Below are positions 9,035 through 19,321 of a stretch of DNA of 64,000 bases, piece after piece. The DNA is from Bacteroidia bacterium (GTDB taxonomy: Bacteria; Bacteroidota; Bacteroidia; UKL13-3). The notes beneath the pieces were generated by a model. The model was given only the letters and a program-made list of their open reading frames with translations, searched no databases and had not been told where the DNA came from. The stretch is from contig JAKLJI010000001.1 of NCBI GenBank assembly GCA_023151275.1, positions 210,409 through 274,408 of the forward strand, given 5' to 3'. How positions within the stretch are numbered: the first letter of the stretch is position 1; each line of letters opens with the position of its first letter. A program made the position numbers and the translations under genes.

Positions 9035-10816
9035 TCAATTTTTTAATGCAATACTGAGCTCATCCAATTGCTTATCTGCAATGGAAGAAGGTGCATCAAT
9101 CATCACATCCCTTCCTGAATTGTTCTTAGGGAATGCGATAAAATCACGGATGGAATCAGCTCCGCCAAAAAGCGAACACAAGCGGTCGAAACCAAAGGCC
9201 ACACCTGCATGCGGTGGAGCTCCATATTCAAAGGCATTCAGCAAAAAGCCAAATTGCTTTTGGGCTTCTTCATCGCTAAACCCTAAAAGGGTAAACATTT
9301 TTTTCTGAAGGTCTTTGTTGAAAATTCGAACTGAACCGCCACCAACTTCAACCCCATTGATTACCATGTCGTAGGCATTGGCTCTTGGAACTGTCGCGGA
9401 TTCATCCAGCTTTCCGGCCTTCATGGCTTCCAACATATCATCAATTAATGGAAGGTCTTCCGGCTTGGGTGAAGTAAATGGATGGTGCATAGCAAAGAAG
9501 CGTCCCTCTTCTTCAATAAACTCAAGCAATGGGAAATCAAGCACCCAAAGGCAACTGAATGTATTTTTATCGCGTAGGCCCAATCGGGTTCCCATTTCAA
9601 GACGAAGCTCATTCATGGCTTTGCGAGTTTTGTGCAGGGGACCAGCCAAAATCAGCATCAAATCGCCAGGCTCAGCCTGCATGGCAGCAGCCCATTCTTT
9701 CAAAGCGGCTTCATCGTAAAATTTATCTACGCTTGATTTTAAGCTCCCATCGGAATTGTATCGTGCATAAACCAAGCCGGTGGCACCAACTTGTGGTTTC
9801 TTAACAAAGTCGGTCAACTCATCCACTTGTTTGCGAGTATAATCGGCGCAGCCTTTTGCACAAATTCCGATTACCAATTCTGCATCATCAAACACCTTGA
9901 AGTTTTTTCCTTTTACCAAGGTATTCAACTCCGTGAAGCGCATATCAAAACGCGTATCAGGTTTGTCTGAACCGTAATACTTCATGGCATCGGCGTAGGT
10001 CATGCGAGGCAATGTTCCGATATCAATTCCTTTTACCTCTTTGAATAAATGCTGAACCATTCCTTCAAACATATTCAACACATCTTCTTGCTCCACAAAA
10101 CTCATTTCGCAGTCGATTTGCGTAAACTCGGGTTGACGGTCGGCACGCAAATCCTCATCGCGGAAACATTTTACAATCTGGTAATAGCGGTCAAATCCGC
10201 TTACCATCAATAATTGTTTAAAGGTTTGAGGTGATTGCGGAAGGGCATAAAACTCGCCTGGATTCATGCGGCTTGGAACCACAAAATCGCGGGCACCCTC
10301 AGGAGTTGATTTGATGAGGACAGGAGTTTCAACTTCAATAAAGTCTTTTTGATCGAGATAAGCGCGGGTATGTCTGGCAACTTGGTGCCTCAATTGAAGG
10401 TTTGAACGAACACTGGCTCTGCGTAAATCCAGGTAGCGGTACTTCATGCGAAGTTCGTCGCCACCATCAGTATTTTCTTCAATGGTGAAAGGAGGTGTAA
10501 TGGCCTCATTCAAAACTTCAATGGAATTGACTTCAATTTCAATAGCTCCGGTTGGAATATTGGCATTTTTATTTTCACGCTCTTTCACCACACCGGCAAC
10601 TTTCAACACGTATTCACGCCCCAATTTCCGGGCAAAGCTGCAAAGCTCTGCATTGGAATCCATGTTGAGAGCCAATTGTGTAATGCCATATCGGTCGCGT
10701 AAATCAATAAATGTCATTCCACCTAAATCACGGCTTTTTTGAATCCAGCCACACAAGGTCACAGCCGTTCCGGCATGTTCCAATCGCAATTCGCCACAGG
10801 TATGAGTTCTAAGCAT
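9035..10816 (-). CDS. aspS: Aspartyl-tRNA synthetase
   Basis: Class IIb enzyme charging tRNA-Asp. The start ATG at 10816 gives the family N-terminus [44 protein letters not shown]; an upstream in-frame ATG at 10885 would add 23 residues with no family similarity and overlap tadA. The product is 593 aa, normal for bacterial-type AspRS with the GAD insertion. Motif 2 is seen around [24 protein letters not shown] and motif 3 in [15 protein letters not shown]. It is divergent from tadA and heads the operon with DUF3127, the GNAT gene and ppx. Confidence 0.96.
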   Translation of the reverse strand: MLRTHTCGELRLEHAGTAVTLCGWIQKSRDLGGMTFIDLRDRYGITQLALNMDSNAELCSFARKLGREYVLKVAGVVKERENKNANIPTGAIEIEVNSIEVLNEAITPPFTIEENTDGGDELRMKYRYLDLRRASVRSNLQLRHQVARHTRAYLDQKDFIEVETPVLIKSTPEGARDFVVPSRMNPGEFYALPQSPQTFKQLLMVSGFDRYYQIVKCFRDEDLRADRQPEFTQIDCEMSFVEQEDVLNMFEGMVQHLFKEVKGIDIGTLPRMTYADAMKYYGSDKPDTRFDMRFTELNTLVKGKNFKVFDDAELVIGICAKGCADYTRKQVDELTDFVKKPQVGATGLVYARYNSDGSLKSSVDKFYDEAALKEWAAAMQAEPGDLMLILAGPLHKTRKAMNELRLEMGTRLGLRDKNTFSCLWVLDFPLLEFIEEEGRFFAMHHPFTSPKPEDLPLIDDMLEAMKAGKLDESATVPRANAYDMVINGVEVGGGSVRIFNKDLQKKMFTLLGFSDEEAQKQFGFLLNAFEYGAPPHAGVAFGFDRLCSLFGGADSIRDFIAFPKNNSGRDVMIDAPSSIADKQLDELSIALKN

Positions 10817-10870
10817 AATGGTTGTTAAAAAACAGAAGCGCGAAAATAGGGCTTTATGGCGAAGGCAGCC

Positions 10871-10878
10871 TAACTTTG
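10871..10878 (+). promoter_or_regulatory. Near-leaderless -7 box of tadA
   Basis: TAACTTTG matches TAnnTTTG exactly. Its last G is 8 nt before ATG 10886, supporting 10886 rather than the ATG at 10880 as the translation start. No TTG at 19-20 nt upstream. Confidence 0.45.
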
Positions 10879-10885
10879 AATGCAA

Positions 10886-11329
10886 ATGGCAGAATTATTC
10901 AGCGACGCATATTTTATGGAACTGGCTCTCAGGGAGGCAGAAAAGGCCGCAGCAGAGGGCGAGGTTCCGGTTGGGGCAATTGTGGTATGCAACAACAAAA
11001 TTATTGGCAAAGGCCACAACCTTACCGAGCGCTTAAACGATGTTACTGCGCATGCCGAAATGCAGGCCATCACCGCAGCTGCCAATTACCTGGGAGCAAA
11101 ATACCTCACCGATTGTACCTTGTATGTTAGCCTTGAACCCTGCATTATGTGTGCGGGAGCCATTTATTGGTCGCAGGTAAGCAGGTTGGTTTACGGGGCA
11201 AGCGATGCCAAACGTGGTTTCATGCGCGAAGGAAGCCATCTGCTTCACCCGAAAACCGAAGTAAGCAGCGGAATTTTGGCCGATAAAGCCAGCCAGCTGG
11301 TGAAGGATTTTTTCAAAAATCTTAGGTAG
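10886..11329 (+). CDS. tadA: tRNA adenosine deaminase / nucleoside deaminase (TadA family)
   Basis: Zinc-dependent deaminase converting A34 to inosine in tRNA-Arg(ACG). The zinc and catalytic motifs are HAEMQAI (His and Glu) and PCIMCAG (two Cys); EVPVGAIVV is the usual nucleoside-binding strand. The chain is 147 aa from ATG 10886; the alternative ATG 10880 adds two residues. Bacteroidota often carry TadA-like proteins of this size. A guanine or cytosine deaminase of the same fold is possible but the sequence is closest to TadA. It is divergent from aspS. Confidence 0.9.
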   Translation: MAELFSDAYFMELALREAEKAAAEGEVPVGAIVVCNNKIIGKGHNLTERLNDVTAHAEMQAITAAANYLGAKYLTDCTLYVSLEPCIMCAGAIYWSQVSRLVYGASDAKRGFMREGSHLLHPKTEVSSGILADKASQLVKDFFKNLR

Positions 11330-11346
11330 CAAAATGGCTGAAAACA

Positions 11347-11376
11347 ATTGAAAGCGGCAACCTGTTAGTATATTTG
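11347..11376 (+). promoter_or_regulatory. Promoter of sod
   Basis: TTG at 11347-11349, a 19-nt spacer and TATATTTG at 11369-11376 match both Bacteroidota promoter elements at consensus spacing. The expected leader before the sod ATG is about 30 nt. Confidence 0.65.
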
Positions 11377-11410
11377 AAGGCTTTAACATTTAAACCCAAT
11401 TACAAAAATT

Positions 11411-12019
11411 ATGGCATTTGAACTTCCTAAACTCGGATACGAGTACACCGCTTTGGAGCCGCATATTGATGCCCGCACCATGGAAATCCACCACAGCAAA
11501 CACCACAATGCATACGTTACCAACCTAAATGCTGCACTTGCCGGCACTGAAGGTGAAAGCCACAGCATTGAAGACATTTGCAAAAACATCAGCAAATTTC
11601 CGGTAGCAGTTCGCAACAACGGTGGTGGACACTACAACCACAGCTTGTTCTGGACTATCCTTGGCGCAGGAACATCTGCTCCATCTGCCGAACTTGCTGT
11701 TGCTATTGAAACTCAACTAGGCGGAATGGACAAGTTGAAAGAAGAATTCAACAAAGCCGCTGCAACTCGTTTTGGTTCAGGTTGGGCATGGTTGAGCGTT
11801 GGTGCCGACAAAAAATTACAGATTTCTTCTACTCCAAACCAGGACAATCCTTTGATGGACATTGCTGATGTAAAAGGCACACCAATCCTCGGACTTGACG
11901 TTTGGGAGCATGCCTATTACCTGCACTACCAAAACCGTCGTCCGGATTATATCAGCGCATTCTGGAATGTAATCAACTGGAACGAAGTTAACCGTCGTTA
12001 CGCAGAAGCCATCAAATAA
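11411..12019 (+). CDS. sodA: Superoxide dismutase, Fe/Mn family (Mn-like)
   Basis: Converts superoxide to oxygen and hydrogen peroxide; cytoplasmic, since no signal peptide is visible. Metal ligands are His27 in [13 protein letters not shown], the His of [13 protein letters not shown], and Asp and His of [12 protein letters not shown]. The second-sphere glutamine in TPNQDNPLM is the arrangement typical of Mn-using enzymes, but cambialistic enzymes exist in Bacteroidota, so the metal is an inference. Length 202 aa is normal. The gene is monocistronic, with a consensus promoter and a terminator (12041-12078). Confidence 0.95.
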   Translation: MAFELPKLGYEYTALEPHIDARTMEIHHSKHHNAYVTNLNAALAGTEGESHSIEDICKNISKFPVAVRNNGGGHYNHSLFWTILGAGTSAPSAELAVAIETQLGGMDKLKEEFNKAAATRFGSGWAWLSVGADKKLQISSTPNQDNPLMDIADVKGTPILGLDVWEHAYYLHYQNRRPDYISAFWNVINWNEVNRRYAEAIK

Positions 12020-12040
12020 AGAAAAGCTGGCTCTCATTCA

Positions 12041-12078
12041 AAAATCCCTTTCAACGGCAAGTTGGAAGGGATTTTTTT
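12041..12078 (+). terminator. Intrinsic terminator after sod
   Basis: AAATCCCTTTCAAC pairs with GTTGGAAGGGATTT (one G-U) around a short loop and is followed by a run of seven T. Confidence 0.8.
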
Positions 12079-12211
12079 GGAGTATGGGTTTTGATTGGAG
12101 GTACACTAAGCGGCCTATGCTATTATCTATAAAAAACCAGTAATCCTTTCTTAAATCAAAAGATAAAATCGCAAAAATTAAGAGGAATTAATAATTAGGA
12201 CTTGGGGCGAT

Positions 12212-13906
12212 TTAGCTAGAAAAATAGTTATGAAATTCATTAATCGTTTCGACCATTTCCTTATCGATCAAACTAGGATTAACAAAATCCACCAATTGAT
12301 AGAACTTTGATTTATCCATAATTCCTCTATGAACACCAACTTCATCCAAAAATGTTTCAAATAGTGGGGTCAGGAAATCATCACTAATTTTTGTAGTAAT
12401 CCAAAAAGAATTTAAAGGATCCTTAAATGCTAAGGGTGGAATACTTCCAATAACAACTTCTCTAAACCTATTCTCCCAAATTGGGCCAAACTCTGATTTT
12501 TCAATAAAACCGAATAAAGAATCTGGAATGGGTAGATAATTCTCTATTTCATTTCTATTCCACTGTTTAATTATTAACCCTGGCTGGTTATTTTCTATTC
12601 TTCTTCTTAAATTATCAAAGATTGCATACCCTTTTAGATTAGGAATAAACTTTCTTAAGGAATCAAAATGATTCCTTACCCTATTTACATCATTTCCAAC
12701 CGGATATGGAAAAACATTATCTTCAATGAATTGGTGGACTGCATTCAATCCAAGTTTTCTGCAGAATGCTTTAATAAAATCTAAATCTGTTGTTCCTTCA
12801 AAATATAGAATATTAGGCCTTTGTCTTGCAATCAAAAATTCTTCATACCCAATATCCCTTAAGACTGACTTAATATACTTATCCTGATTAACTCGTTCAA
12901 ACTCCCCAAATATTCCAGATATTACTAAATCTTTTCCAAAGGCCCTGCTCATAACACTCTCTGAATGACTAGCGATTATTAACTGACTATTATTTTTTTT
13001 AGTTAAATCGCTTATTTTATCATAGATATTTGATTGTCTAATAACCTCTAAATGAGCATCAGGCTCATCTAAAAGATTAACGGTATTTGGAAAAGCTAGT
13101 AAATAAGCAAACAGTAAAATTGCCTGTTTTGTCCCACTTCCTAATGAAGACAAATCTACATTTTTCTTTTGCCCTTCATTGTAACTCATTTTAAGTAAGC
13201 CAGTCGCTGGAATATACTTTGGCGGATTAAGTTGAACCCTAAACAAGCCTTCTATTTCGGCAACAAATTGCTTCCAAGATGTTCTATCTTCCCTGTCATA
13301 CAAAAGATAACATACATTCCTCAATACATCAGAGGTATTTCCATTTCCAATATATCTTAAAATAGATCCTATTTCTAATTTATCCTCTGATGGTTTCAAA
13401 CCAGCCACAGAAGGCAAAAATCCTATTCTTTCGTTCAAAAGAATCTCTGGAAACTCAAACAGGTTATTATGCTCATCTTGAGTAAGCCTTGCGTAAATAA
13501 GGCTATCTCGCCCATAATCAAATTCAAAACCAGTTTTCCAATATTCCTTATTAGTAAAACCCTCAGCGACTATCTCAATTCTTATGTTCTTTGCAGTTGG
13601 CTTACCCTCAATATTTGTAACACCCTCTCTTACCACCAGGTCTGTCCACAACTCTTTAAAATCGCTTACTGAAATATTAAGCAACTCCTCCAAATTTATT
13701 GCCACCCCTGTTCTTTTCTGGGCTTTACTTTTCTTATTTACCCTTTCAACGCCCCAAGATCTAACAGCAATAGCAAATAATGAAATAGCTTGAAGCAAAG
13801 TACTTTTACCACCATTATTTGGTCCTATTATTACAACTGACTGATCCAAATCAATGGTTTGATCTTTAATCTGTCTGAAATTCTTTATTCGAATTTTTGT
13901 AATCAT
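12212..13906 (-). CDS. OLD/AriA-like ABC ATPase with C-terminal TOPRIM-like (DUF4435-type) domain
   Basis: 564-aa ATPase-nuclease-like protein. ATPase parts in order: Walker A GPNNGGKST at 28-36, ABC-type signature LSSLGSGTKQ at about 250-260, Walker B NLLDEPDAHLE at about 270-280, H-loop IIASHSESV just after. A TOPRIM-like domain follows: YFEGTTDLDF at about 364-373 carries the first Glu and Asp; the later acidic site reads GYAIFDNLRRR (about 425-435), where the usual D-x-D is D-N-L; WNRNEIENYLP at about 446 is typical of OLD/DUF4435 proteins. Relatives include OLD nucleases, GajA and fused PARIS AriA-AriB. Base composition is clearly more AT-rich than flanking genes, suggesting transfer. 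It overlaps the 63-aa ORF upstream by 4 nt (ATGA), implying coupled translation. Defence is inferred. Confidence 0.8.
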   Translation of the reverse strand: MITKIRIKNFRQIKDQTIDLDQSVVIIGPNNGGKSTLLQAISLFAIAVRSWGVERVNKKSKAQKRTGVAINLEELLNISVSDFKELWTDLVVREGVTNIEGKPTAKNIRIEIVAEGFTNKEYWKTGFEFDYGRDSLIYARLTQDEHNNLFEFPEILLNERIGFLPSVAGLKPSEDKLEIGSILRYIGNGNTSDVLRNVCYLLYDREDRTSWKQFVAEIEGLFRVQLNPPKYIPATGLLKMSYNEGQKKNVDLSSLGSGTKQAILLFAYLLAFPNTVNLLDEPDAHLEVIRQSNIYDKISDLTKKNNSQLIIASHSESVMSRAFGKDLVISGIFGEFERVNQDKYIKSVLRDIGYEEFLIARQRPNILYFEGTTDLDFIKAFCRKLGLNAVHQFIEDNVFPYPVGNDVNRVRNHFDSLRKFIPNLKGYAIFDNLRRRIENNQPGLIIKQWNRNEIENYLPIPDSLFGFIEKSEFGPIWENRFREVVIGSIPPLAFKDPLNSFWITTKISDDFLTPLFETFLDEVGVHRGIMDKSKFYQLVDFVNPSLIDKEMVETINEFHNYFSS

Positions 13907-14094
13907 AACCTATTCATTTTTAAACTCCCAATTTCACATCCATTAATTGCATTCAAAGTTTCTTCAACCAAACATTTTAACTGGTAACTAACAAATTGCA
14001 AGCCGAAATCTTCATCACAATGTTCAAGGGGTTTTGCCGCCACTTTTTTGGAGGCTCTATTTCCCAGTGGCATCATTTCAGTTCGATTTTTCAT
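13903..14094 (-). CDS. Small 63-aa ORF coupled to the ATPase-TOPRIM gene
   Basis: I do not recognise this protein. It reads MKNRTEMMPLGNRASKKVAA at the start, a basic segment, followed by LQFVSYQLKCLVEETLNAING, which would form one amphipathic helix, with Cys residues at positions 26, 41 and 53. An in-frame stop 16-18 nt before the ATG shows it is not the tail of a longer frame. Its stop overlaps the start of the downstream ATPase gene as ATGA, which is the main argument that it is translated. The leader may hold a promoter: on the minus strand a TTTTG near 14148-14152 precedes TACTGTTT by 21 nt, a weak match. It could be an antitoxin-like or sensor partner, or a decayed fragment. Confidence 0.5.
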   Translation of the reverse strand: MKNRTEMMPLGNRASKKVAAKPLEHCDEDFGLQFVSYQLKCLVEETLNAINGCEIGSLKMNRL

Positions 14095-14271
14095 TGAAAT
14101 TGGAGTCAGCTAATTTAGGACTAAAACAGTAATGTTTTCGTCTTCGCTCTGGCAAAACCAATTCAATGTGCTCATAATTGGTTATTGCATCCCATTATTC
14201 AAACGCAATGATGAATGTTTCCTCAGCTTAGCTGGATCTTTTCTTTGGGAGTCAAAAATCCTTTCCACTTG

Positions 14272-17200
14272 CTACCTCAACAAAGTCACATTGCCTTCAA
14301 GTTTTACCGATTTGCCTTTCCTTCCCCACCCTTCAGCAACGAAGAAATAGGTGTCCGAAGCAGCAGGCAAGCCATCAATTCTTCCATCCCAGGCTTCATC
14401 CAATTTGCTGCTTTCAAAAACCAATTTCCCCCAGCGATCGTAAACCTTTAGATAATACTTTTTAATGAATACGCCATTCAAGCGAAAGCCTTCATTCAAC
14501 CCATCTGCATTGGCGGTAAATGCATTGGGAGCATACAAGCGCGGACTTGTGGGCAGGCAAGCACGGTTTGATTTACTAAATACCCAATTGCTATCCTGCT
14601 GATAGGCCACAACCTCGTAACAATAATCATCTTGCTCGTAGTTGAGGTAATTGTGTTTTACACGCAATGAATCTGTCCCTTTCAAAACAGCAATTTTTTC
14701 CTTTCCGCCCAAACTATCGTTGAAAAAAAACAGCTCGTATTGCTCAACTCCCGAAGCCCAATCCCTATAAGGATTCCAATATACAATTGGATCCTCGGTT
14801 AGCTTGTCGTTTCGCTCAACATCCAAGCGAAGTACCATGCTTTTAGCTTCATTGGAAATGGGACTTTCACCTCCGCAAGAATCAATCAAACTTACAACAT
14901 AGGTGTAACTGTATTGTTGAACATCTACATCCGCATCAACCAAGAAGGTATCGGATGAAGAAAGCAAAAAACTTTTCTCCATGCGATCCGGATCATCCGA
15001 AAAACGGTTCACCTTAAACCGATACGGAAATTTATGTTGTCTTTTCCACCACTGAAGCAACAATTTATCAGCTTCCACTGTAACGCGTATCGTCCGGGTA
15101 GCAGGGCTTTCAGATTGAAACAAAGGAATTGCAGCAGCGGTATCACTATGAGCCCTTTCTTTGGCAAACTCAGCCCGAATGCGGTAAACAGCCAAGGCAT
15201 GGCAACGCATACTACTATCCGTGTACTCATGTTCAGTTCCCCGAAGTCGGGCAATGGGTTTAAAAGCTCCGTGTTCCAATCGCTGAACCTCATACACCTC
15301 AACCGAATCCCAACCCAGGTAGGGTGTCCAGTTAAGGAAAACAGCATTTAACCTGCCAGCGGCTTGCAATTCAATTGTGGTATGCTTTGGGCTGAACTCC
15401 GAGATATTGGCGCATGCATCTATGGCTTGAATACGATACTGGTAATTGAAAAACCGCGTATCCAAATTGTCAAAAATCTGAAGGGTATCTGCCGTTTGAT
15501 TTACATTTCGGACAGAAACAAGAGGATCTGATGTGCTCCCATATTCTATATGATAAGCGCTTACATCCGGCTCTGCATTTCGGAAAAGCAACAATTCAAC
15601 CCGGGTATCTGACTCCTTACTTGCACTTGCTATTCTTGGTGCCAAAGGTGCAATGCTGTCTTTAAATACCTGAAATGCTGCCGAGTCGATTTTTGCACCC
15701 ATACATCCCTGAATATCTATGACCTCAAACAAAACCGGAAAAAGGCCGGTTCGTTTGCTGGTATAGGTATGAGGACCAATACCATTCAATTCCTCTCCAT
15801 CCACCAGCCAACGGTAACTTGCAATGGTTGAATCTGAAACCACACTGCCACTCAATTCAAGCGCTGAACCCAAACAACTAAGGCGCTTATCAACAGTAAA
15901 ATCAACCTGTGGATTTGGGAACACATACAAGGTATCTTTGGGAGGCAGGCCTACTTTGCAACCGCTTGAATCGGTTAAACTAAGATTGGGAATGTATTGT
16001 CCTTTTCGCCCATAAACATGCTTGGTATTACCTATGGTATCTACTTTCCCATCGCCAAAATCCCATTCCAATTTCACAGCATTTTCAATGGAGGCTTTAA
16101 AGTCAACCTCCAAGGGGGCACAACCTAAGGTTGGGGAAATGGAGTAAAATCCGCGTGGACCGCCGATTACAAGCAAATCCGGAATGCTTCTGGTGTCTTT
16201 ACAACCAAGCGAATCGGTTACTGTTAATGAAACCGAATACGAACCGGGAAGCAGGTAAATTCGAGCAGGCTCTTTCAATTCGCTAATTCCACCGTCGCCA
16301 AATTCCCATTTGTATGAAACAATTGGACTCGAACCCGGCTTGCTGAAATCGGAGAAGGAAATTGGTGGGCCTGGACAATTTATGAGCTTGGGAAACGCAT
16401 CAAAATTCACCTTGGGCGGACCGGTTAAAACGCGAATTTGCTTGGTAATGCTATCCCGACAACCCATTACATCACTGGCAATTAAACGCACCGGCAGTGT
16501 AGTATCGCCGCCCCAAACTTTCTTCAAAACCTTGTTCATTTCATACTGACTATCGCTAAACCAATACAAATTCAAAGGTTTCAATCCAATCATGGATTCG
16601 CTAATCGGTACAAACCTAAAGGTATCTTTATCGCAGGTTTTGGTTTGATAAACAAAAAAGTCGGGAGTTGGCCTGCTCAAAAAGATTTTCTTACTTCCCG
16701 AATACACACAACCAAAGCTATCAATCAAGGTAAGTTTTAGGCTTATTCCATCGCTTTGATTTACCGGAGGCTGTACAAACCTAAATCTCGATTCCAACGA
16801 ATCCGGATGCACATAAACCGAGCTATCCGAAAAGTTCCAGGTCCAAACCCGTTTCACGATGGGTAAATCCGAATGACTGGTATCTCTGGTTTGAACCAAA
16901 ATAGGCATACAGCCCAAATTGGGTGTGGAATGAAAAGCAGGCTCAGCCCCAAAAACACGAATGGAATCGGTTTTTTCTACCACATGGAGGCAGTTTTTAT
17001 CATCCATCAATTCCATCCGAACAGTATAAACACCGGAATTGTAAAACAAATACGAACCATTTGGACCCGGGAAAGAATCAGCCAAAACCTTGTACCAAAT
17101 TTTCTTGACCTGACTGAGCGGTGCACTTGTATTGACAAAACTGCTTAGCAAGGGTGCACATCCAAGTGGATTAATTATTCGGAAATCTGCTTTTAGCGAG

Positions 17201-19254
17201 CTCTGCACATTAATCCATTTAGCGGTATCGTGTACGCAACCGGTAAGTGTGTCTCGGGCAATCAATCTTACAAAATACGAACCAGCAGAATCGTAATCAT
17301 GAATTGGATTCTTTTGGGTTGATGAATCCCCATCTCCAAAAATCCAGAGGAAATTTGTACCACCAATGGTTCTGTTCTGAAAGCTGATGCGTGAATTTTG
17401 ACAGGTATTGAGTCGGGTTGAAAAAGAGGCAATGGGCCCCTTTACATATACTGAAGCTGCTGAGGTATTTCCCGATACACAGCCCCTATCATCAACAAGC
17501 AATCCAACTGATTGGTAGCCCGTATCCATAAATATCAGGGTTTGCCCCGAACCAATTGGAATGGTATCGCCCGAAACCAACCAGGAAAGTTTTTTACCAG
17601 AGGTATCGGTTGGTGAAAGGATATTGAAACGAACCGGTTGCTCACTAAAACACAACTCTTGCTTTTGGGCCGCCACTGAAATCACTTGTGGATCTCCCCA
17701 TTCAAAAGAGTCGAGGTAATTGATTGCGCATCCATCCGGATGGATGCCGCTTAATTGCACATAGTACTTGCCCGAAGCATTGATGTAATGCGTTACCATG
17801 TTTCCGGTTTTTACCACACCTGGACCAATATTCCAACTCCAGGATGAAAACGCGGGTTTGTTGGTATCTTGAACAATACAGGTCAGATTATTGGGAGCAC
17901 AACCCTTTTTAGGTGAAATGGCAGGGTAAACAAAAAGTGGTTGAACCCGGATATAGTTCGAGCGGGTAAATGTATCTACACAGCCATTGGCATGGGTGGC
18001 AACCAACTTCACCGTATAAGTTCCATAATTGGAATAAGTTGCTACCGGATTTAGCGCGGCACTTTGTTGCCCATTGCCAAAAAGCCAAAGTCTGGAAACC
18101 GTTGATGCGCTACTATCAAAAAATTGAACACTTGCCGGCTTGTTGCAATACTGTTGCTTAAGTGTACCGAATCTAGGTTTTGGACCGGGAAGAATGGTAA
18201 AGAAATTCTGCTTCACCTTACTGGCCATGCAATCGCCAAGCATCAACCGAAGCTCAACCTTATAAGTTCCGGCTTTGAGTCCCTTTGCAGTTAAATGGTT
18301 GCTGCTTGAAACCAGCGAATCATTCAACAACCATTCAAACCGCATACCTAGCGTATCGAAACCCGAGGTATTCAACAAAACAACTTCTCCCGGCTCACAC
18401 AAACGGGGTGGACTATTGAATTGAAAATCGGGATTAAAATCACGCACCCGAATAAAATTGGGTCTATTCACTTGTACCGTACATTGGGCAGCATTGCTCA
18501 CCCGGAGTTGAACAGAATACAAGCCATTGTTGGTGTAATTGGCTTGAGGATTGGCAAGTGTGCTTGTTTGTCCATTCCCAAACTGCCAGTAATACGAATA
18601 AGTTCCTGATGGCTGAATGCTTGCTGAAAAATTGAGTTGAGCGGGTAGGCTGCACCCTGTTCCGGGATTGCTTTGAAAACTAACCTGGGGAGCTGCATTT
18701 ACTTGAATGTAGTTTGGTTTGATTAGGGTTCCGGAACACCCGTTTGTATCCGTTACCATCAAACTAATTCCATACGAACCTGCCAAAGAAAAAGAAGAAA
18801 ATGGATTCTGGAGCGTTGAAACGTTTCCATTTCCAAAATCCCAGGAAAAGCTTCTCAAAGGTGCTCCGGGGGTGGAACTTGAATCAAAAAATTGAGTTGT
18901 TAGGGTTGCGCATCCGGATTGACGGGCAGTACCAAACTTAACCGTTGGCAGAGGAAATACGCGGATATAACTCAGCTCTGTTTTGGTATCGTTACCACTG
19001 GCATTACTAACCCTGAGGCTAACAGTATAAACTCCCGGCACTACAAAATTGGCCTGTGGATTTTGAAGAGTTGAGGTATTGCCGTTTCCAAACTGCCAAA
19101 AATACGTAAGCGCATTCCCAGTTGAAGTGCTGGTAAATTGCACCTGCAAAGGAACACAGCCACTTCTGGGATTGGCAGAAAAACTGGCCACAGGTTGCGC
19201 CTTTGCCCAAAAGGACAAAAAACAGGAAAACAAAAGAATGAGGCGCAACATCAT
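14272..19254 (-). CDS. Giant secreted PKD-repeat protein with type IX (type B) sorting domain
   Basis: 1660-aa exported protein. A signal peptide (MMLRLILLFSCFLSFWAKAQ) is followed by about 14 PKD-like repeats of roughly 80-85 aa from about residue 22 to 1180, e.g. PVASFSANPRSGCVPLQVQF then FWQFGNGNTSTLQNPQ and Y-V-L-V strands. Almost every repeat has one Cys near its start and one at its end (GC), suggesting a conserved disulfide per domain. Residues about 1190-1570 look like fibronectin III-type domains. The last 85 residues (LYAPNAFTANADGLNEGFRL to GNVTLLR) are the gliding-motility-associated C-terminal domain used for type IX export and surface attachment. Adhesion or a surface-filament role is inferred. 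It starts 67 nt downstream of the SDR stop. Confidence 0.9.
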   Translation of the reverse strand: MMLRLILLFSCFLSFWAKAQPVASFSANPRSGCVPLQVQFTSTSTGNALTYFWQFGNGNTSTLQNPQANFVVPGVYTVSLRVSNASGNDTKTELSYIRVFPLPTVKFGTARQSGCATLTTQFFDSSSTPGAPLRSFSWDFGNGNVSTLQNPFSSFSLAGSYGISLMVTDTNGCSGTLIKPNYIQVNAAPQVSFQSNPGTGCSLPAQLNFSASIQPSGTYSYYWQFGNGQTSTLANPQANYTNNGLYSVQLRVSNAAQCTVQVNRPNFIRVRDFNPDFQFNSPPRLCEPGEVVLLNTSGFDTLGMRFEWLLNDSLVSSSNHLTAKGLKAGTYKVELRLMLGDCMASKVKQNFFTILPGPKPRFGTLKQQYCNKPASVQFFDSSASTVSRLWLFGNGQQSAALNPVATYSNYGTYTVKLVATHANGCVDTFTRSNYIRVQPLFVYPAISPKKGCAPNNLTCIVQDTNKPAFSSWSWNIGPGVVKTGNMVTHYINASGKYYVQLSGIHPDGCAINYLDSFEWGDPQVISVAAQKQELCFSEQPVRFNILSPTDTSGKKLSWLVSGDTIPIGSGQTLIFMDTGYQSVGLLVDDRGCVSGNTSAASVYVKGPIASFSTRLNTCQNSRISFQNRTIGGTNFLWIFGDGDSSTQKNPIHDYDSAGSYFVRLIARDTLTGCVHDTAKWINVQSSLKADFRIINPLGCAPLLSSFVNTSAPLSQVKKIWYKVLADSFPGPNGSYLFYNSGVYTVRMELMDDKNCLHVVEKTDSIRVFGAEPAFHSTPNLGCMPILVQTRDTSHSDLPIVKRVWTWNFSDSSVYVHPDSLESRFRFVQPPVNQSDGISLKLTLIDSFGCVYSGSKKIFLSRPTPDFFVYQTKTCDKDTFRFVPISESMIGLKPLNLYWFSDSQYEMNKVLKKVWGGDTTLPVRLIASDVMGCRDSITKQIRVLTGPPKVNFDAFPKLINCPGPPISFSDFSKPGSSPIVSYKWEFGDGGISELKEPARIYLLPGSYSVSLTVTDSLGCKDTRSIPDLLVIGGPRGFYSISPTLGCAPLEVDFKASIENAVKLEWDFGDGKVDTIGNTKHVYGRKGQYIPNLSLTDSSGCKVGLPPKDTLYVFPNPQVDFTVDKRLSCLGSALELSGSVVSDSTIASYRWLVDGEELNGIGPHTYTSKRTGLFPVLFEVIDIQGCMGAKIDSAAFQVFKDSIAPLAPRIASASKESDTRVELLLFRNAEPDVSAYHIEYGSTSDPLVSVRNVNQTADTLQIFDNLDTRFFNYQYRIQAIDACANISEFSPKHTTIELQAAGRLNAVFLNWTPYLGWDSVEVYEVQRLEHGAFKPIARLRGTEHEYTDSSMRCHALAVYRIRAEFAKERAHSDTAAAIPLFQSESPATRTIRVTVEADKLLLQWWKRQHKFPYRFKVNRFSDDPDRMEKSFLLSSSDTFLVDADVDVQQYSYTYVVSLIDSCGGESPISNEAKSMVLRLDVERNDKLTEDPIVYWNPYRDWASGVEQYELFFFNDSLGGKEKIAVLKGTDSLRVKHNYLNYEQDDYCYEVVAYQQDSNWVFSKSNRACLPTSPRLYAPNAFTANADGLNEGFRLNGVFIKKYYLKVYDRWGKLVFESSKLDEAWDGRIDGLPAASDTYFFVAEGWGRKGKSVKLEGNVTLLR

Positions 19255-19321
19255 GGATAAGCTACAAAGTAACTATACCAGTTGCAATTATTCGCTTCTT
19301 GTGTGTTAACTTTTTCCTTAT

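Noticed and set aside
10817-10885. N-terminal extension of AspRS to 10885
   Set aside because: The extra 23 residues have no similarity to the family and would overlap divergent tadA; the ATG at 10816 gives the canonical start.
16315-16345. GGACTCGAACC, resembling the T-arm of a tRNA gene
   Set aside because: Inside coding sequence of the PKD protein; no acceptor or anticodon arm fits around it.
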